A model generated the notes under the pieces. The model saw only the letters and a program-made list of their open reading frames with translations. It made no database searches and was not told the DNA's origin. Position numbers and translations under genes: made by a program. A stretch of 64,000 bases of DNA from Pseudomonas fluorescens (lineage in GTDB: Bacteria > Pseudomonadota > Gammaproteobacteria > Pseudomonadales > Pseudomonadaceae): the NCBI RefSeq assembly GCF_902497785.1, contig NZ_CABVHK010000014.1, positions 62,001 to 126,000 on the forward strand. Direction: 5' to 3'. Below, piece after piece: positions 7,731 to 17,017 of the stretch (its first letter is position 1; each line of letters begins with the position of its first letter).

Positions 7731-10700
7731 AAGGGAGTTTCAACTTATCCGAATGGGCCCTCAAGCATCAGTCGTTTGTCTGGTATTTGATGTTCGTCGC
7801 GCTGCTGATGGGCGTGTTCTCGTACATGAACCTCGGTCGCGAAGAAGACCCGTCGTTCACCATCAAAACCATGGTGATCCAGACCCGCTGGCCGGGCGCG
7901 ACCCAGGAAGAAACCCTCAAGCAGGTCACTGATCGCATCGAGAAAAAACTCGAAGAACTCGACTCTCTCGATTACGTGAAAAGTTACACCCGTCCCGGCG
8001 AGTCAACGGTGTTCGTCAATCTGCGCGACACCACCAGTGCCAAGGACATCCCGCAAATCTGGTACCAGGTGCGCAAGAAGATCAACGACATTCGCGGCGA
8101 CTTCCCCCAGGGCCTGCAAGGGCCGGGGTTCAACGACGAGTTCGGTGATGTGTTCGGTTCGGTTTACGCCTTTACCGCCGACGGTTTGTCGATGCGTCAG
8201 TTACGCGACTACGTCGAGCAGGTCCGCGCCGAGATCCGTGAAGTGCCGGGGCTGGGCAAGGTCGAGATGGTCGGCGAGCAGGATGAAGTCCTCTACCTGA
8301 ACTTCTCCACGCGCAAACTCGCAGCGCTGGGCATCGACCAGCGTCAGGTGGTGCAGAGCCTGCAATCGCAAAACGCGGTGACCCCGGCGGGTGTGATCGA
8401 GGCCGGGCCGGAGCGAATTTCGGTGCGCACCTCGGGGCAGTTTGCTTCCGAGAAAGACCTGGAAAACGTCAACCTGCGGCTCAACGATCGCTTCTATCGT
8501 TTGGCAGATATTGCTGAGATCAGCCGGGGTTACGTTGACCCGGCGACCCCCGAGTTTCGTTTCGACGGCCATCCCGCCATCGGTCTGGCGATTGCGATGA
8601 AGAAGGGCGGCAACATCCAGGAGTTCGGCAAGGCGCTGCACCAGCGCATGACCGACCTGACCGCCGATTTGCCGGTGGGCGTCGGCGTGCACAGCGTTTC
8701 CGACCAGGCCGGCGTGGTCGAAAAGGCCGTCGGCGGCTTCACCAGCGCGCTGTTCGAGGCGGTGGTGATCGTACTGATTGTCAGCTTCGTCAGCCTCGGC
8801 GTGCGCGCCGGCCTGGTGGTGGCGTGCTCGATTCCGCTGGTGTTGGCGATGGTCTTCGTGTTCATGGAATACAGCGGCATCACCATGCAGCGGATCTCCC
8901 TCGGCGCGCTGATCATCGCCCTCGGCTTGCTGGTGGACGACGCGATGATCACCGTGGAAATGATGGTCACGCGTCTGGAGATGGGCGAGACCAAGGAGCA
9001 GGCGGCCACGTTCGCCTACACCTCGACCGCATTCCCGATGCTCACCGGCACCCTGGTGACGGTCGCCGGTTTCGTACCCATCGGCCTCAATGCCAGTTCG
9101 GCGGGCGAGTACACCTTTACGCTGTTCGCGGTGATTGCGGTGGCGATGCTGGTGTCGTGGATTGTCGCGGTGTTGTTTGCGCCGGTGATCGGCGTGCACA
9201 TCCTCAGTGCCAAGGTGAAACCCCATAACGCCGAGCCCGGACGCATCGGTCGCGCCTTCAATTACGGCATGTTCTGGGCGATGCGCAATCGTTGGTGGGC
9301 CATCGGCATCACCATTGCCTTGTTCGTGGCGTCGGTGTTTTCCATGCAGTTTGTGCAGAACCAGTTCTTCCCGTCCTCGGACCGCCCGGAAATTCTCGTT
9401 GACCTGAACCTGCCGCAAAACGCCTCGATTGCTGAAACCCGCAAGGCGGTGGACAAGCTGGAAGCGACGCTCAAGGGCGATCCGGACATCGTGCGCTGGA
9501 GCACGTACATCGGCGAGGGTGCGATCCGTTTCTACCTGCCGCTCGACCAGCAATTGCAAAACCCGTACTACGCGCAACTGGTCATCGTCAGCAAAGGCCT
9601 GGAGTCGCGCGAGGCGTTGAGCCAGCGTCTGCGCGAGCGCTTGCGCAAGGATTTCGTCGGCATCGGCAGTTACGTCCAGGCGCTGGAAATGGGCCCGCCG
9701 GTGGGCCGGCCGATCCAGTACCGGGTCAGCGGCAAGGACATCGATCAAGTGCGCAAGCACGCCATCGCGCTGGCCACCGAACTGGATAAAAACTCGCACA
9801 TCGGCGAGATCATTTACGACTGGAACGAGCCGGGCAAAGTCCTGCGCATTGATATCGCCCAGGACAAGGCGCGGCAACTGGGGCTGTCGTCGGAAGACGT
9901 GGCCAACCTGATGAACAGCATCGTCGTCGGAGCGCCAGTGACGCAGGTGGATGACGATATCTACCTGATCAACGTGGTGGGTCGTGCGGTGGACGCGGAG
10001 CGTGGCACGCCCGAGACCCTGCAAAATCTGCAGATCGTCACCCCCGGCGGCACCTCGATTCCGCTGCTGGCCTTCGCCACCGTGCGCTACGAACTTGAGC
10101 AACCGCTGGTGTGGCGTCGCGACCGCAAACCGACCATCACCATCAAAGCGGCGGTACGCGACGAGATTCAGCCGACCGATCTGGTCAAGCAACTGAAGCC
10201 GGACATCGACAAATTCGCCGCTGCGTTACCGGTAGGCTACAAGGTCGCCACCGGCGGCACCGTCGAGGAAAGCGGCAAGGCCCAAGGGCCGATTGCCAAG
10301 GTCGTGCCGTTGATGCTGTTTTTGATGGCGACCTTCCTGATGATCCAGTTGCACAGTGTGCAGAAGCTGTTCCTGGTGGCCAGTGTCGCGCCGCTCGGAT
10401 TGATCGGCGTGGTGCTGGCGCTGATCCCGACCGGCACGCCGATGGGCTTCGTGGCGATCCTCGGGATTCTGGCGCTGATCGGCATCATCATCCGCAACTC
10501 GGTGATTCTGGTGACGCAGATCGAAGCGTTGGAGAAAGAGGGGCTGGCGCCGTGGGATGCGGTGGCACAAGCCACTGAACACCGTCGCCGGCCGATTCTG
10601 CTGACGGCGGCGGCAGCGAGCCTGGGGATGATTCCGATCGCCCGGGAAGTGTTCTGGGGGCCGATGGCCTACGCGATGATCGGCGGCATCATCATCGCGA

Positions 10701-10780
10701 CCTTGCTGACGCTGCTGTTTTTGCCGGCGCTGTATGTGGCTTGGTACAAGATTCGCGAGCCGAAGCAAGAATCTGTCTGA
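7727..10780 (+). CDS. triC: RND multidrug efflux permease (TriC-like)
   Basis: 1,017 residues, the normal size of HAE1-type RND pumps (TriC is about 1,015). It shows the duplicated RND plan: one N-terminal membrane helix, a large periplasmic loop, a membrane block (with ALGLLVDDAMITVEMM carrying the paired Asp residues of the proton relay), a second periplasmic loop and a final membrane block. It exports hydrophobic compounds by proton antiport across the inner membrane; TriC in P. aeruginosa is known for triclosan and some organic solvents. Substrates here are inference from family and operon. Last gene of triABC; a class B REPIN follows 10 bases after the stop. No TetR/LysR regulator gene is adjacent. 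Confidence 0.9.
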   Translation: MKGSFNLSEWALKHQSFVWYLMFVALLMGVFSYMNLGREEDPSFTIKTMVIQTRWPGATQEETLKQVTDRIEKKLEELDSLDYVKSYTRPGESTVFVNLRDTTSAKDIPQIWYQVRKKINDIRGDFPQGLQGPGFNDEFGDVFGSVYAFTADGLSMRQLRDYVEQVRAEIREVPGLGKVEMVGEQDEVLYLNFSTRKLAALGIDQRQVVQSLQSQNAVTPAGVIEAGPERISVRTSGQFASEKDLENVNLRLNDRFYRLADIAEISRGYVDPATPEFRFDGHPAIGLAIAMKKGGNIQEFGKALHQRMTDLTADLPVGVGVHSVSDQAGVVEKAVGGFTSALFEAVVIVLIVSFVSLGVRAGLVVACSIPLVLAMVFVFMEYSGITMQRISLGALIIALGLLVDDAMITVEMMVTRLEMGETKEQAATFAYTSTAFPMLTGTLVTVAGFVPIGLNASSAGEYTFTLFAVIAVAMLVSWIVAVLFAPVIGVHILSAKVKPHNAEPGRIGRAFNYGMFWAMRNRWWAIGITIALFVASVFSMQFVQNQFFPSSDRPEILVDLNLPQNASIAETRKAVDKLEATLKGDPDIVRWSTYIGEGAIRFYLPLDQQLQNPYYAQLVIVSKGLESREALSQRLRERLRKDFVGIGSYVQALEMGPPVGRPIQYRVSGKDIDQVRKHAIALATELDKNSHIGEIIYDWNEPGKVLRIDIAQDKARQLGLSSEDVANLMNSIVVGAPVTQVDDDIYLINVVGRAVDAERGTPETLQNLQIVTPGGTSIPLLAFATVRYELEQPLVWRRDRKPTITIKAAVRDEIQPTDLVKQLKPDIDKFAAALPVGYKVATGGTVEESGKAQGPIAKVVPLMLFLMATFLMIQLHSVQKLFLVASVAPLGLIGVVLALIPTGTPMGFVAILGILALIGIIIRNSVILVTQIEALEKEGLAPWDAVAQATEHRRRPILLTAAAASLGMIPIAREVFWGPMAYAMIGGIIIATLLTLLFLPALYVAWYKIREPKQESV

Positions 10781-10789
10781 CCTAAAAGC

Positions 10790-10868
10790 AAAAGATCGCA
10801 GCCTGCGGCAGCTCCTACATGGGATAACGTAGACCCTGTAGGAGCTGCCGCAGGCTGCGATCTTTTGA
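10790..10868. repeat. REPIN, class B
   Basis: Inverted AAAAGATCGCAGCCTGCGG / CCGCAGGCTGCGATCTTTT pair between triC and the convergent methyltransferase gene. Confidence 0.9.
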
Positions 10869-10873
10869 TCTGC

Positions 10874-11503
10874 CTATCTTGCGCGACGCCAGACACTCGC
10901 CAGCCACGGCTGCTGCTCCCGCGGCAACCCCGCCGGCCGGTAGTAATGCTCCAGCTCCACAAACCCCGCCGTAGTCAGCAAATCCTGCCACGCCTGAAGA
11001 TCGTGATACGCCCCATACCGCGGCCCGTTCCAGCCCTCCTGATTCTCACCCCGCGGATTGGAGCTGAACAACACACCGCCCGGTTTCAAAGCCCCGTACA
11101 ACTCCTTCAACACCCGGGGCAATTCCTGGCTTGGAATGTGAAACAGCACCGCATTGGCGAAAATCCCGTCGAAGCGTTCAGCCGGCAAATCAAGTTTTAG
11201 AAAGTCCTGCTGCCAGACCTCACAACCACTGTCTTCGCGCGCCATCTGCGCAAATTTTTCCGAACCGTCGAGGCCGATGGCGGTGTGGCCCATGCGCGTG
11301 AACGTCTGCAAATCACGACCCGGGCCGCAGCCAAAGTCGAGAATGTCGAACGGCGCCTCGCCCTGAACATGCCGCAACAGCGCATCGATGTTCTGGCTGA
11401 CATCGTGATCGCGCGTCCCATCGCGAAAATCTTCGGCGACCGAGTTGTAATGGCTGAGGGTGGTGGTTGTGATCTGATCGAGGTCGTCGGGGGACTGTTT
11501 CAT
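10874..11503 (-). CDS. Class I SAM-dependent methyltransferase
   Basis: 209 residues. SAM-binding motif I is ILDFGCGPGRDL (54-65), motif II is AIGLDGSEKF, and the post-motif strand carries FDGIFANAVLFHIP. LYGALKPGGVLFSSNPRG matches motif III of Methyltransf_11/25 proteins. No substrate domain is present, so the target is unknown; similar stand-alone pseudomonad proteins act on small molecules. It is a single-gene unit between two REPINs, convergent with triC. Confidence 0.8.
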   Translation of the reverse strand: MKQSPDDLDQITTTTLSHYNSVAEDFRDGTRDHDVSQNIDALLRHVQGEAPFDILDFGCGPGRDLQTFTRMGHTAIGLDGSEKFAQMAREDSGCEVWQQDFLKLDLPAERFDGIFANAVLFHIPSQELPRVLKELYGALKPGGVLFSSNPRGENQEGWNGPRYGAYHDLQAWQDLLTTAGFVELEHYYRPAGLPREQQPWLASVWRRAR

Positions 11504-11572
11504 GGTCGGGCTACGCAGGCAGTGTGAATCCGCAGAATATACGCCATGAAGCCGGTGGCTGCTGCGCAGCCA

Positions 11573-11638
11573 TTCGCGAGCAGGCTCGCTCCCACAGGGA
11601 AATGCATTCTAATTGTGGGAGCGAGCCTGCTCGCGAAA
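11573..11638. repeat. REPIN, class A (GCGAGCCTGCTCGC variant)
   Basis: Compact inverted pair, TTCGCGAGCAGGCTCGCTCCCACA and its complement, with only 18 bases between units; lies downstream of metI. Confidence 0.9.
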
Positions 11639-11673
11639 GCGATATCACGGATGAGCGATGGCTGAAGCCAGTC

Positions 11674-12318
11674 TCACCGCTTGTTCAACCCCCGCGCCAA
11701 CCGATCCCCACCCAGCTGAATTACCGCCACCAACACCACCAGCAGCACAATTACCGTCAGCATGATCTGGCTATCAAACCGCTGGTACCCATACCGGTAC
11801 GCAATGTCTCCCAACCCACCCGCACCAATCGCCCCAGCCATGGCCGATGAGTTGATCATGGTCACCAGGGTAATGGTGAAACCACCGACAATCCCCGGCA
11901 GCGCTTCAGGCAACAACACATGCCAGACGATGTGCCAGCGCCGGCATCCCATCGCTTGCGCCGCCTCTATCAAGCCGAAATCAACCTCGCGCAAACTGAC
12001 TTCGGCAATCCGCGCAAAGAACGGCGTGGCCGCAATGGTCAGCGGCACCACGGCGGCCCACACACCGTAAGTGGTGCCGACGATCAGCCGGGTGAACGGT
12101 ATCAACGCCACCATCAGAATCAGAAACGGAATCGAGCGAAACAGGTTCACGAACGCGCCTAGTGCGCGGTTCAGCGCCGGCGCTTCGTAGATACCGCCCT
12201 TGGCGCTGGTGACCAGGATCACCGCCAGCGGTATGCCCGCCAGCAGTGCGATCAGCGATGAGACGCCGACCATCAAAAACGTGTCGATGAAACCTTGCAG
12301 CAAGCGATCAAACCACAT
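11674..12318 (-). CDS. metI: Methionine ABC transporter permease
   Basis: 214 residues, typical MetI size, with five hydrophobic segments. The EAA loop reads EAAQAMGCRRWHIVWHVLLPEALPGI, the contact site for the MetN ATPase; AGAIGAGGLGDIA near the C terminus is also family-typical. It forms the membrane channel for methionine uptake. Its first 11 bases overlap the end of metN, so translation is coupled. Last gene of the metQ-metN-metI unit. Specificity is inferred from the family and the neighbours. Confidence 0.9.
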   Translation of the reverse strand: MWFDRLLQGFIDTFLMVGVSSLIALLAGIPLAVILVTSAKGGIYEAPALNRALGAFVNLFRSIPFLILMVALIPFTRLIVGTTYGVWAAVVPLTIAATPFFARIAEVSLREVDFGLIEAAQAMGCRRWHIVWHVLLPEALPGIVGGFTITLVTMINSSAMAGAIGAGGLGDIAYRYGYQRFDSQIMLTVIVLLVVLVAVIQLGGDRLARGLNKR

Positions 12319-13429
12319 AACCCAGCACCTCCACCTGTTGCGCCCAGTGGCTGGCGCGCTGACGCAATTGTTCGGTACCGAGCGACGAGCCGGTCACCGC
12401 CAATAGCAATTGCCCCAGCGCATGCCCCTGTATCCGTTCCACGCCACCTTGGAGCAAGCGCACGCGACCACCGAGTGCGGCGAACAACGCTGCCAGATCC
12501 GGTTCGTCCGTGGCGCTGCCGGTGAATTGCAGACGCAGCACCACGGCGGCGTCAGGAGACTGTGGCTGAGGTCGCAGACGATTTTGCAGGTCTTGCGGCA
12601 ACGCGTGTTGCAACGGCGCGAGCAAGGTTTTGCTGACCTCATGCTGCGGGTTGCCAAACACTTCCCAGACCGGACCTTGTTCGACGATGCGTCCGTGCTC
12701 CAGCACCACAACGCGGTCGCAGATATCGCGAATCACCGCCATCTCGTGGGTAATCAGCACGATGGTCAGGCCAAGGCGCTGATTGATCTCGCGCAGGAGG
12801 CCGAGGATCGATTGTGTGGTCTCCGGGTCCAGCGCCGACGTGGCTTCGTCGCACAGCAGAATCTCCGGGTCATGCACCAACGCGCGAGCGATGCCGACGC
12901 GCTGTTTCTGCCCGCCGGACAGCTGTGCCGGATAGGCCTTGTGCTTCTCTTGCAGGCCGACCAGTTCCAGCAGTTCACGAACCTTCTGCTCGCGTTTTTC
13001 CTTGGGCACACCGGCGACTTTCAGCGGCAACTCGACGTTCTGCCAAACCGTCTTGGCCGACATCAGGTTGAAGTGCTGAAAGATCATGCCGATGCGCCGA
13101 CGCAGTGTCACCAGACGCTCCTCATCGAACGCGCCGATGTCCACTTGATCAATCAGTACGCGCCCGGTGCTCGGTTGTTCGAGGCGGTTGATGGTGCGGA
13201 TCAGCGACGACTTGCCGGCGCCGCTGCGGCCGATGATGCCAAACACTTCACCGCGCTGGATCGCCAGATCGATGCCGTGCAGCGCTGCGACCGGGCCTTG
13301 CTGGCCGTTGTAGGTTTTGCCCAGGCCGATGAACCGTACGTGAGCGCGGTTAAGGTCCGGGTGCAGCTCGGTTTGTTCGGCTTTCTGGGGCTCTGGAATT
13401 TCCAGTCGCCGTAGGATCGCGGCCGTCAT
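12308..13429 (-). CDS. metN: Methionine ABC transporter ATP-binding protein
   Basis: 373 residues from the ATG at 13427-13429, two bases after the metQ stop. Walker A GRSGAGKS (67-74), signature LSGGQKQR, Walker B ILLCDEATSALD, and switch THEMAVI are complete. After the NBD (~residue 270) comes the C-terminal NIL/ACT-like domain typical of MetN (ending HWAQQVEVLGYVV), which in E. coli MetN binds methionine and inhibits transport. It energises uptake through MetI. About 30 residues precede the NBD, longer than the E. coli protein. A TTG upstream is a less likely start. Confidence 0.92.
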   Translation of the reverse strand: MTAAILRRLEIPEPQKAEQTELHPDLNRAHVRFIGLGKTYNGQQGPVAALHGIDLAIQRGEVFGIIGRSGAGKSSLIRTINRLEQPSTGRVLIDQVDIGAFDEERLVTLRRRIGMIFQHFNLMSAKTVWQNVELPLKVAGVPKEKREQKVRELLELVGLQEKHKAYPAQLSGGQKQRVGIARALVHDPEILLCDEATSALDPETTQSILGLLREINQRLGLTIVLITHEMAVIRDICDRVVVLEHGRIVEQGPVWEVFGNPQHEVSKTLLAPLQHALPQDLQNRLRPQPQSPDAAVVLRLQFTGSATDEPDLAALFAALGGRVRLLQGGVERIQGHALGQLLLAVTGSSLGTEQLRQRASHWAQQVEVLGYVV

Positions 13430-13431
13430 GC

Positions 13432-14241
13432 TCAGCTTTCCCAACCGGCTTGATAGAGCTTGCCGTGGGCCTTGTCCAAAGCCGCGCGGACGGCGGGCGA
13501 ATGTTGGTAGATATCGACGAATTTGATCAGGCGCGGGTCGGCGTTGTTTTTCGGCTGGATCACGAACTGGATCACGTATTCCTTGTGGTCAAGGCCGTCG
13601 AACAGCAGCGCGGAACCGGCATCAAACGTCTTGGCCAGACGGATATAGGCCGGGTAGCCCTGAACCAGATCGGCGTCATCGTAGGCGCGCACCAGTTGCA
13701 CGGCTTCGACCTGGAGGATTTTGATGTTCTTCGGGTTGTCGATGATGTCTTCTTCGGTGGCCTTGTAGCCGACCCCCGGCTTGAGCGTGATCAACCCGGC
13801 CTTGGCCAACAGTTGCAGGCCGCGACCGCTGTTGATCGGGTCATTGGCGATGGCGACGCTGGCGCCTTCCGGCAGCTCGTCGAAGCGTTTATATTTTTTC
13901 GAGTAGAGGCCGACGTTGTTAATGATCCCCGGTGCGAACGGCACCAGGTCAAAACCGGCGGCGGCCTTGGCGTTTTCGAGGAACGGCACGTGCTGGAAGT
14001 AATTCACGTCGATGTCGCCAGCGGCGAGGCTGACGTTGGGGGCGATCCAGTCGGTGAACTCCACGAGCTCGACCTTGAGGCCTTGTTTGTTGGCTTCTTC
14101 GACAGCGGCTTCCAGCGGGATGGCGAAAGCGGCAGTGGTGCCGACTTTCAGCGGCGCGTCGGCGGCGAAGGTGACGGAGCTGAAGAGGCCGAGGGCCAGG
14201 GCCAGTGCTTTGACTGGGTGGGTTAAGAGTTTTTTGGTCAT
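13432..14241 (-). CDS. metQ: Methionine-binding protein of the metNIQ unit
   Basis: 269 residues from the ATG at 14239-14241; the open frame continues upstream through a REPIN, but that extension is not protein-like. Signal peptide 1-27 (ends VTFA before ADAP), no lipobox Cys. Family segments include VELVEFTDWIAPNVSLAAGDIDVNYFQHVPF and NDPINSGRGLQLL. It is clearly different from the metQ-like protein at 1.5 kb, so the two may have different ligands. The gene lies 3' of the sfnB-sfnB-monooxygenase genes on the same strand with a REPIN in the 177-base gap, so read-through from the sulfur operon is possible. Confidence 0.9.
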   Translation of the reverse strand: MTKKLLTHPVKALALALGLFSSVTFAADAPLKVGTTAAFAIPLEAAVEEANKQGLKVELVEFTDWIAPNVSLAAGDIDVNYFQHVPFLENAKAAAGFDLVPFAPGIINNVGLYSKKYKRFDELPEGASVAIANDPINSGRGLQLLAKAGLITLKPGVGYKATEEDIIDNPKNIKILQVEAVQLVRAYDDADLVQGYPAYIRLAKTFDAGSALLFDGLDHKEYVIQFVIQPKNNADPRLIKFVDIYQHSPAVRAALDKAHGKLYQAGWES

Positions 14242-14281
14242 GGTGGTTATTCCAGTCAATGATGTAATGAGTGCGCGCATT

Positions 14282-14414
14282 TGTGGCGAGGGAGCTTGCT
14301 CCCGCTGGGCTGCGGAGCAGCCCCAAAGCCATTCGATGAGGTGTGTCAGGTAAAACTCGGTCGCAGGTTTTGCGACTGCTGCGCAGCCGAGCGGGAGCAA
14401 GCTCCCTCGCCACA
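14282..14414. repeat. REPIN, class C
   Basis: TGTGGCGAGGGAGCTTGCTC at the left and its complement at the right, with inner GCTGCGGAGCAGC dyads. It fills nearly all of the gap between the monooxygenase and metQ genes. Confidence 0.9.
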
Positions 14415-14418
14415 GGTT

Positions 14419-15786
14419 TTATCGGCGGTAAGCCGACCCGGTATGTTGCTCAGGCAAATGCGCCTCTGCGTGAAACAGCTTCTCCCGCAGGCTGCCGTCG
14501 TCATAAGCGGTCTTGTACGACCCGCGCCGCTGCAACTCCGGGATCACCAGCTCAATGAAATCCACATAGCTTTCCGGCGTGACAATCCGCGTCAGGTTGA
14601 AACCATCCAGCCCGGTTTCGGCGATCCACGATTCCAGCTCATCGGCCACTTGCTCCGGTGAACCCACCACCGTGATGTAGCGGCCACCGAGGGCGTGCTG
14701 GTCGAGTAATTTGCGTCGGGTCCAGTCGTTGTTTTGCAGATTTTTGGTCGCCGACTGGATCGCGTTGCTTTTCACGTACTGGATCGGTTCGTCGATTTCA
14801 TACTCGGAAAAATCAATCCCGGTAGAAGCGGAAAAATGCGCCACGCCGGCCTCGGCGCTGGCGTAGCTCAGGTACTCGGCATGCTTCTTCCAGGCCAGCT
14901 CCTCGGTGGCGCCGACAATCACGTTCAGCCCCATGAACACTTTGATGTCCTCGGGATTGCGCCCGGCCTCGACGGCGCTGGCGCGAACCTTGTCCACTTG
15001 AGCCCTGGTCGACGGTTTGTTCTGGCCGCTGATGAACACGCACTCGGCGTGACGCCCGGCGAACAGCAAACCGCGATCCGAACTCCCTGCCTGAAACAGC
15101 ACCGGCGTGCGTTGCGGCGAGGGTTCGCAGAGGTGATAACCCTCCACCTGATAAAACTCGCCCTTGTGCTCGACCTTGTGCACTTTGTCTGGCTGCGCGT
15201 AGATCCGTTGCTGAGGATCGTTGAGCACGGCGCCGTTTTCCCAGCTGCCTTCCCAGAGTTTGTAGAGGACTTCGAGGTACTCGTCAGCCTGATCGTAACG
15301 ACGGTCGTGTTCGACCTGCTCGCTGAGGCCCATGGCTTTGGCGGCACTGTCGAGGTAGCCGGTGACGATGTTCCAGCCGACCCGACCGCGGCTCAAATGA
15401 TCGAGCGTCGACATGCGCCGGGCGAACAGATACGGCGGCTCGTAGGTCAGGTTGGCGGTGAGTCCGAAGCCGAGATTTCTGGTGACCGCTGCCATCGCCG
15501 AGACCAGTAGCAACGGATCGTTGACCGGCAGCTGGATCGACTCCTTCAACGGTACGTCCACCGAGTTTTGATAGACGTCGTACACACCGACAATATCCGC
15601 AATAAACAGACCGTCGAACAAGCCGCGCTCCAGCAACTGCGCCAGCTCGGTCCAGTATTCGATGGTTTTGTATTGGGTCGAGGTGTCCCGTGGATGGGTC
15701 CACAAACCATGGTTGATGTGCCCGATGCAGTTCATGTTGAAGGCGTTGAGCAGGATTTTCTTTTTGGTTTTTAAAGGTGTGCTCAT
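14419..15786 (-). CDS. FMNH2-dependent monooxygenase, NtaA/SnaA/DszA family
   Basis: 455 residues, full length for the NtaA/DszA/DmoA branch of bacterial-luciferase-like monooxygenases (the alkanesulfonate enzyme SsuD is about 380). Recognisable segments are NMNCIGHINHGLW near the N terminus, ADIVGVYDVYQ, the RVGWNIVTGYLDSAAKAMG block characteristic of this branch, and PVLFQAGSSDRG. It needs reduced FMN from a separate reductase, which is not encoded nearby. With two SfnB genes upstream and metNIQ downstream it very likely releases sulfur from an organosulfur compound such as a sulfone or dialkyl sulfide; the substrate is not evident from sequence. Its ATG overlaps the sfnB stop (TGATG). Confidence 0.85.
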   Translation of the reverse strand: MSTPLKTKKKILLNAFNMNCIGHINHGLWTHPRDTSTQYKTIEYWTELAQLLERGLFDGLFIADIVGVYDVYQNSVDVPLKESIQLPVNDPLLLVSAMAAVTRNLGFGLTANLTYEPPYLFARRMSTLDHLSRGRVGWNIVTGYLDSAAKAMGLSEQVEHDRRYDQADEYLEVLYKLWEGSWENGAVLNDPQQRIYAQPDKVHKVEHKGEFYQVEGYHLCEPSPQRTPVLFQAGSSDRGLLFAGRHAECVFISGQNKPSTRAQVDKVRASAVEAGRNPEDIKVFMGLNVIVGATEELAWKKHAEYLSYASAEAGVAHFSASTGIDFSEYEIDEPIQYVKSNAIQSATKNLQNNDWTRRKLLDQHALGGRYITVVGSPEQVADELESWIAETGLDGFNLTRIVTPESYVDFIELVIPELQRRGSYKTAYDDGSLREKLFHAEAHLPEQHTGSAYRR

Positions 15787-16979
15787 CAGATGGTCCCTCG
15801 CAACGGCGGGTTTTCATCGTTGAGGTAGTAATTGCCGACGGCGTGATACTTCCAGCGCACCGGGTCGTGCAGCGTGTGCACCCGGGCGTTGCGCCAGTGG
15901 CGATCCAGTCCGTGCTCGATCAACGTTGCCTGGCTGCCGGCCAGTTCGAACAGCGCAGTGCCGGCGGCGAGGGAGATTTCGGTGCTGATGGCGCGGGCTT
16001 CGGCGACGGCAATTGACGCGGCGGCGACGGTCTCGGCGTTAGTCTCGGCCTGGGCCTTGTCGAGGAGTTCGCCGGCGCGATCCAGCAGCGCTTCAGCGGC
16101 GTGCAGACGGATGCTCAAGTAACCGAAACTCTTGAGAGACAGCGGGTCTTCAGTGGCTTTTTCATGGGTGGCATCGATCCATGGCCGGGTTTTGGTGCGC
16201 ACAAAATGCAGCGCATCTTCGTAGGCGGCACGGGCGATGCCGGTGTCGATGGCCGCGTGAAGGATCTGCGCCAGCGGACCGACCGGGGTCGGCCGTTCGA
16301 ACGCACTTTGAAAGGGGATCACGTCTTCGGCGGTGACATAGACGTCTTCGAACACCACCGAACCGCTGCCGGTGGTGCGCTGGCCGAAACCGCTCCAGTC
16401 GTCGATGACGGTCAGGCCTTTGCTGTTGCGCGGGACGAATGCGAGTTGCTGCACGCCGTTTTCATCTACCACCGAGGTGGGAATCCGTTGCGCGTAGATC
16501 GCGCCGGTGGCGTAAAACTTGCGGCCGTTGATGCGATAGCCATCCCCGTCGCGTGTCAGGCGGGTGATGCGGTCGTGTGCGGTTTTTGTTCCGAGTTCGG
16601 CAAGGGCGTTGCCGAAGCGTTGACCGGCCAGCACTTCTGCGTACAAACGTTTTTTCTGCTCGGCGCTGCCGTTCACGCGCAGCACTTCGAGGGCGTAGAA
16701 ATGATTCTGCGGAATTTGCCCGAGGGAGCCGTCGGCCTGGGCGATCAAGGCGATCACTTTGGCCAGCGTGACGTTGGAAACGCCCGCGCCGCCATACGCC
16801 TTCGGCACGCTGATGCCCCACAGGCCGGAGCGGGAAAACACTTCCAGTTCCGGGTGCGGCAGACGGCGTTCGCGGTCGCGCAGGGCGCTGTCACGTTTGA
16901 AATCTTCGGCCAGGTCACTGGCGACGATCAGGGCTTGCTCATCGCTGGTGATGACCGCGACGTGGTGAGAAATGGGCAT
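15786..16979 (-). CDS. sfnB: SfnB-family acyl-CoA-dehydrogenase-like oxidoreductase
   Basis: 397 residues from the ATG at 16977-16979 (GGAG 8 bases upstream); a TTG 8 codons earlier is less likely. It has the acyl-CoA dehydrogenase fold: N-terminal helical domain, middle beta domain (GRKFYATGAIYA, DDWSGFGQRTTGSGSV), and a C-terminal helical bundle ending in DRHWRNARVHTLHDPVRWK. The FAD-binding plan is kept, but the catalytic Glu of true acyl-CoA dehydrogenases is not obvious; the C-terminal region resembles DszC-type flavin monooxygenases. SfnB proteins are linked to sulfone and sulfonate use under sulfate limitation. Adjacent to a paralogue (38 bases) and the DszA-family gene (1-base overlap). 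Confidence 0.88.
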   Translation of the reverse strand: MPISHHVAVITSDEQALIVASDLAEDFKRDSALRDRERRLPHPELEVFSRSGLWGISVPKAYGGAGVSNVTLAKVIALIAQADGSLGQIPQNHFYALEVLRVNGSAEQKKRLYAEVLAGQRFGNALAELGTKTAHDRITRLTRDGDGYRINGRKFYATGAIYAQRIPTSVVDENGVQQLAFVPRNSKGLTVIDDWSGFGQRTTGSGSVVFEDVYVTAEDVIPFQSAFERPTPVGPLAQILHAAIDTGIARAAYEDALHFVRTKTRPWIDATHEKATEDPLSLKSFGYLSIRLHAAEALLDRAGELLDKAQAETNAETVAAASIAVAEARAISTEISLAAGTALFELAGSQATLIEHGLDRHWRNARVHTLHDPVRWKYHAVGNYYLNDENPPLRGTI

Positions 16980-17017
16980 GTGTTTCTCCAGAGATCTGGT
17001 CAAAAAAGTGCGGGTCG

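Noticed and set aside
8201..10192. A 663-codon open frame on the minus strand through triC
   Set aside because: It lies antisense to a clear RND permease, is rich in Arg/His/Gln/Asp, and has no domain; it is the usual shadow frame of a GC-rich gene.
14242..14400. N-terminal extension of the metQ gene at 13.4 kb
   Set aside because: It is translated from a REPIN and contains no signal-like sequence; the ATG at 14241 gives a proper signal peptide.
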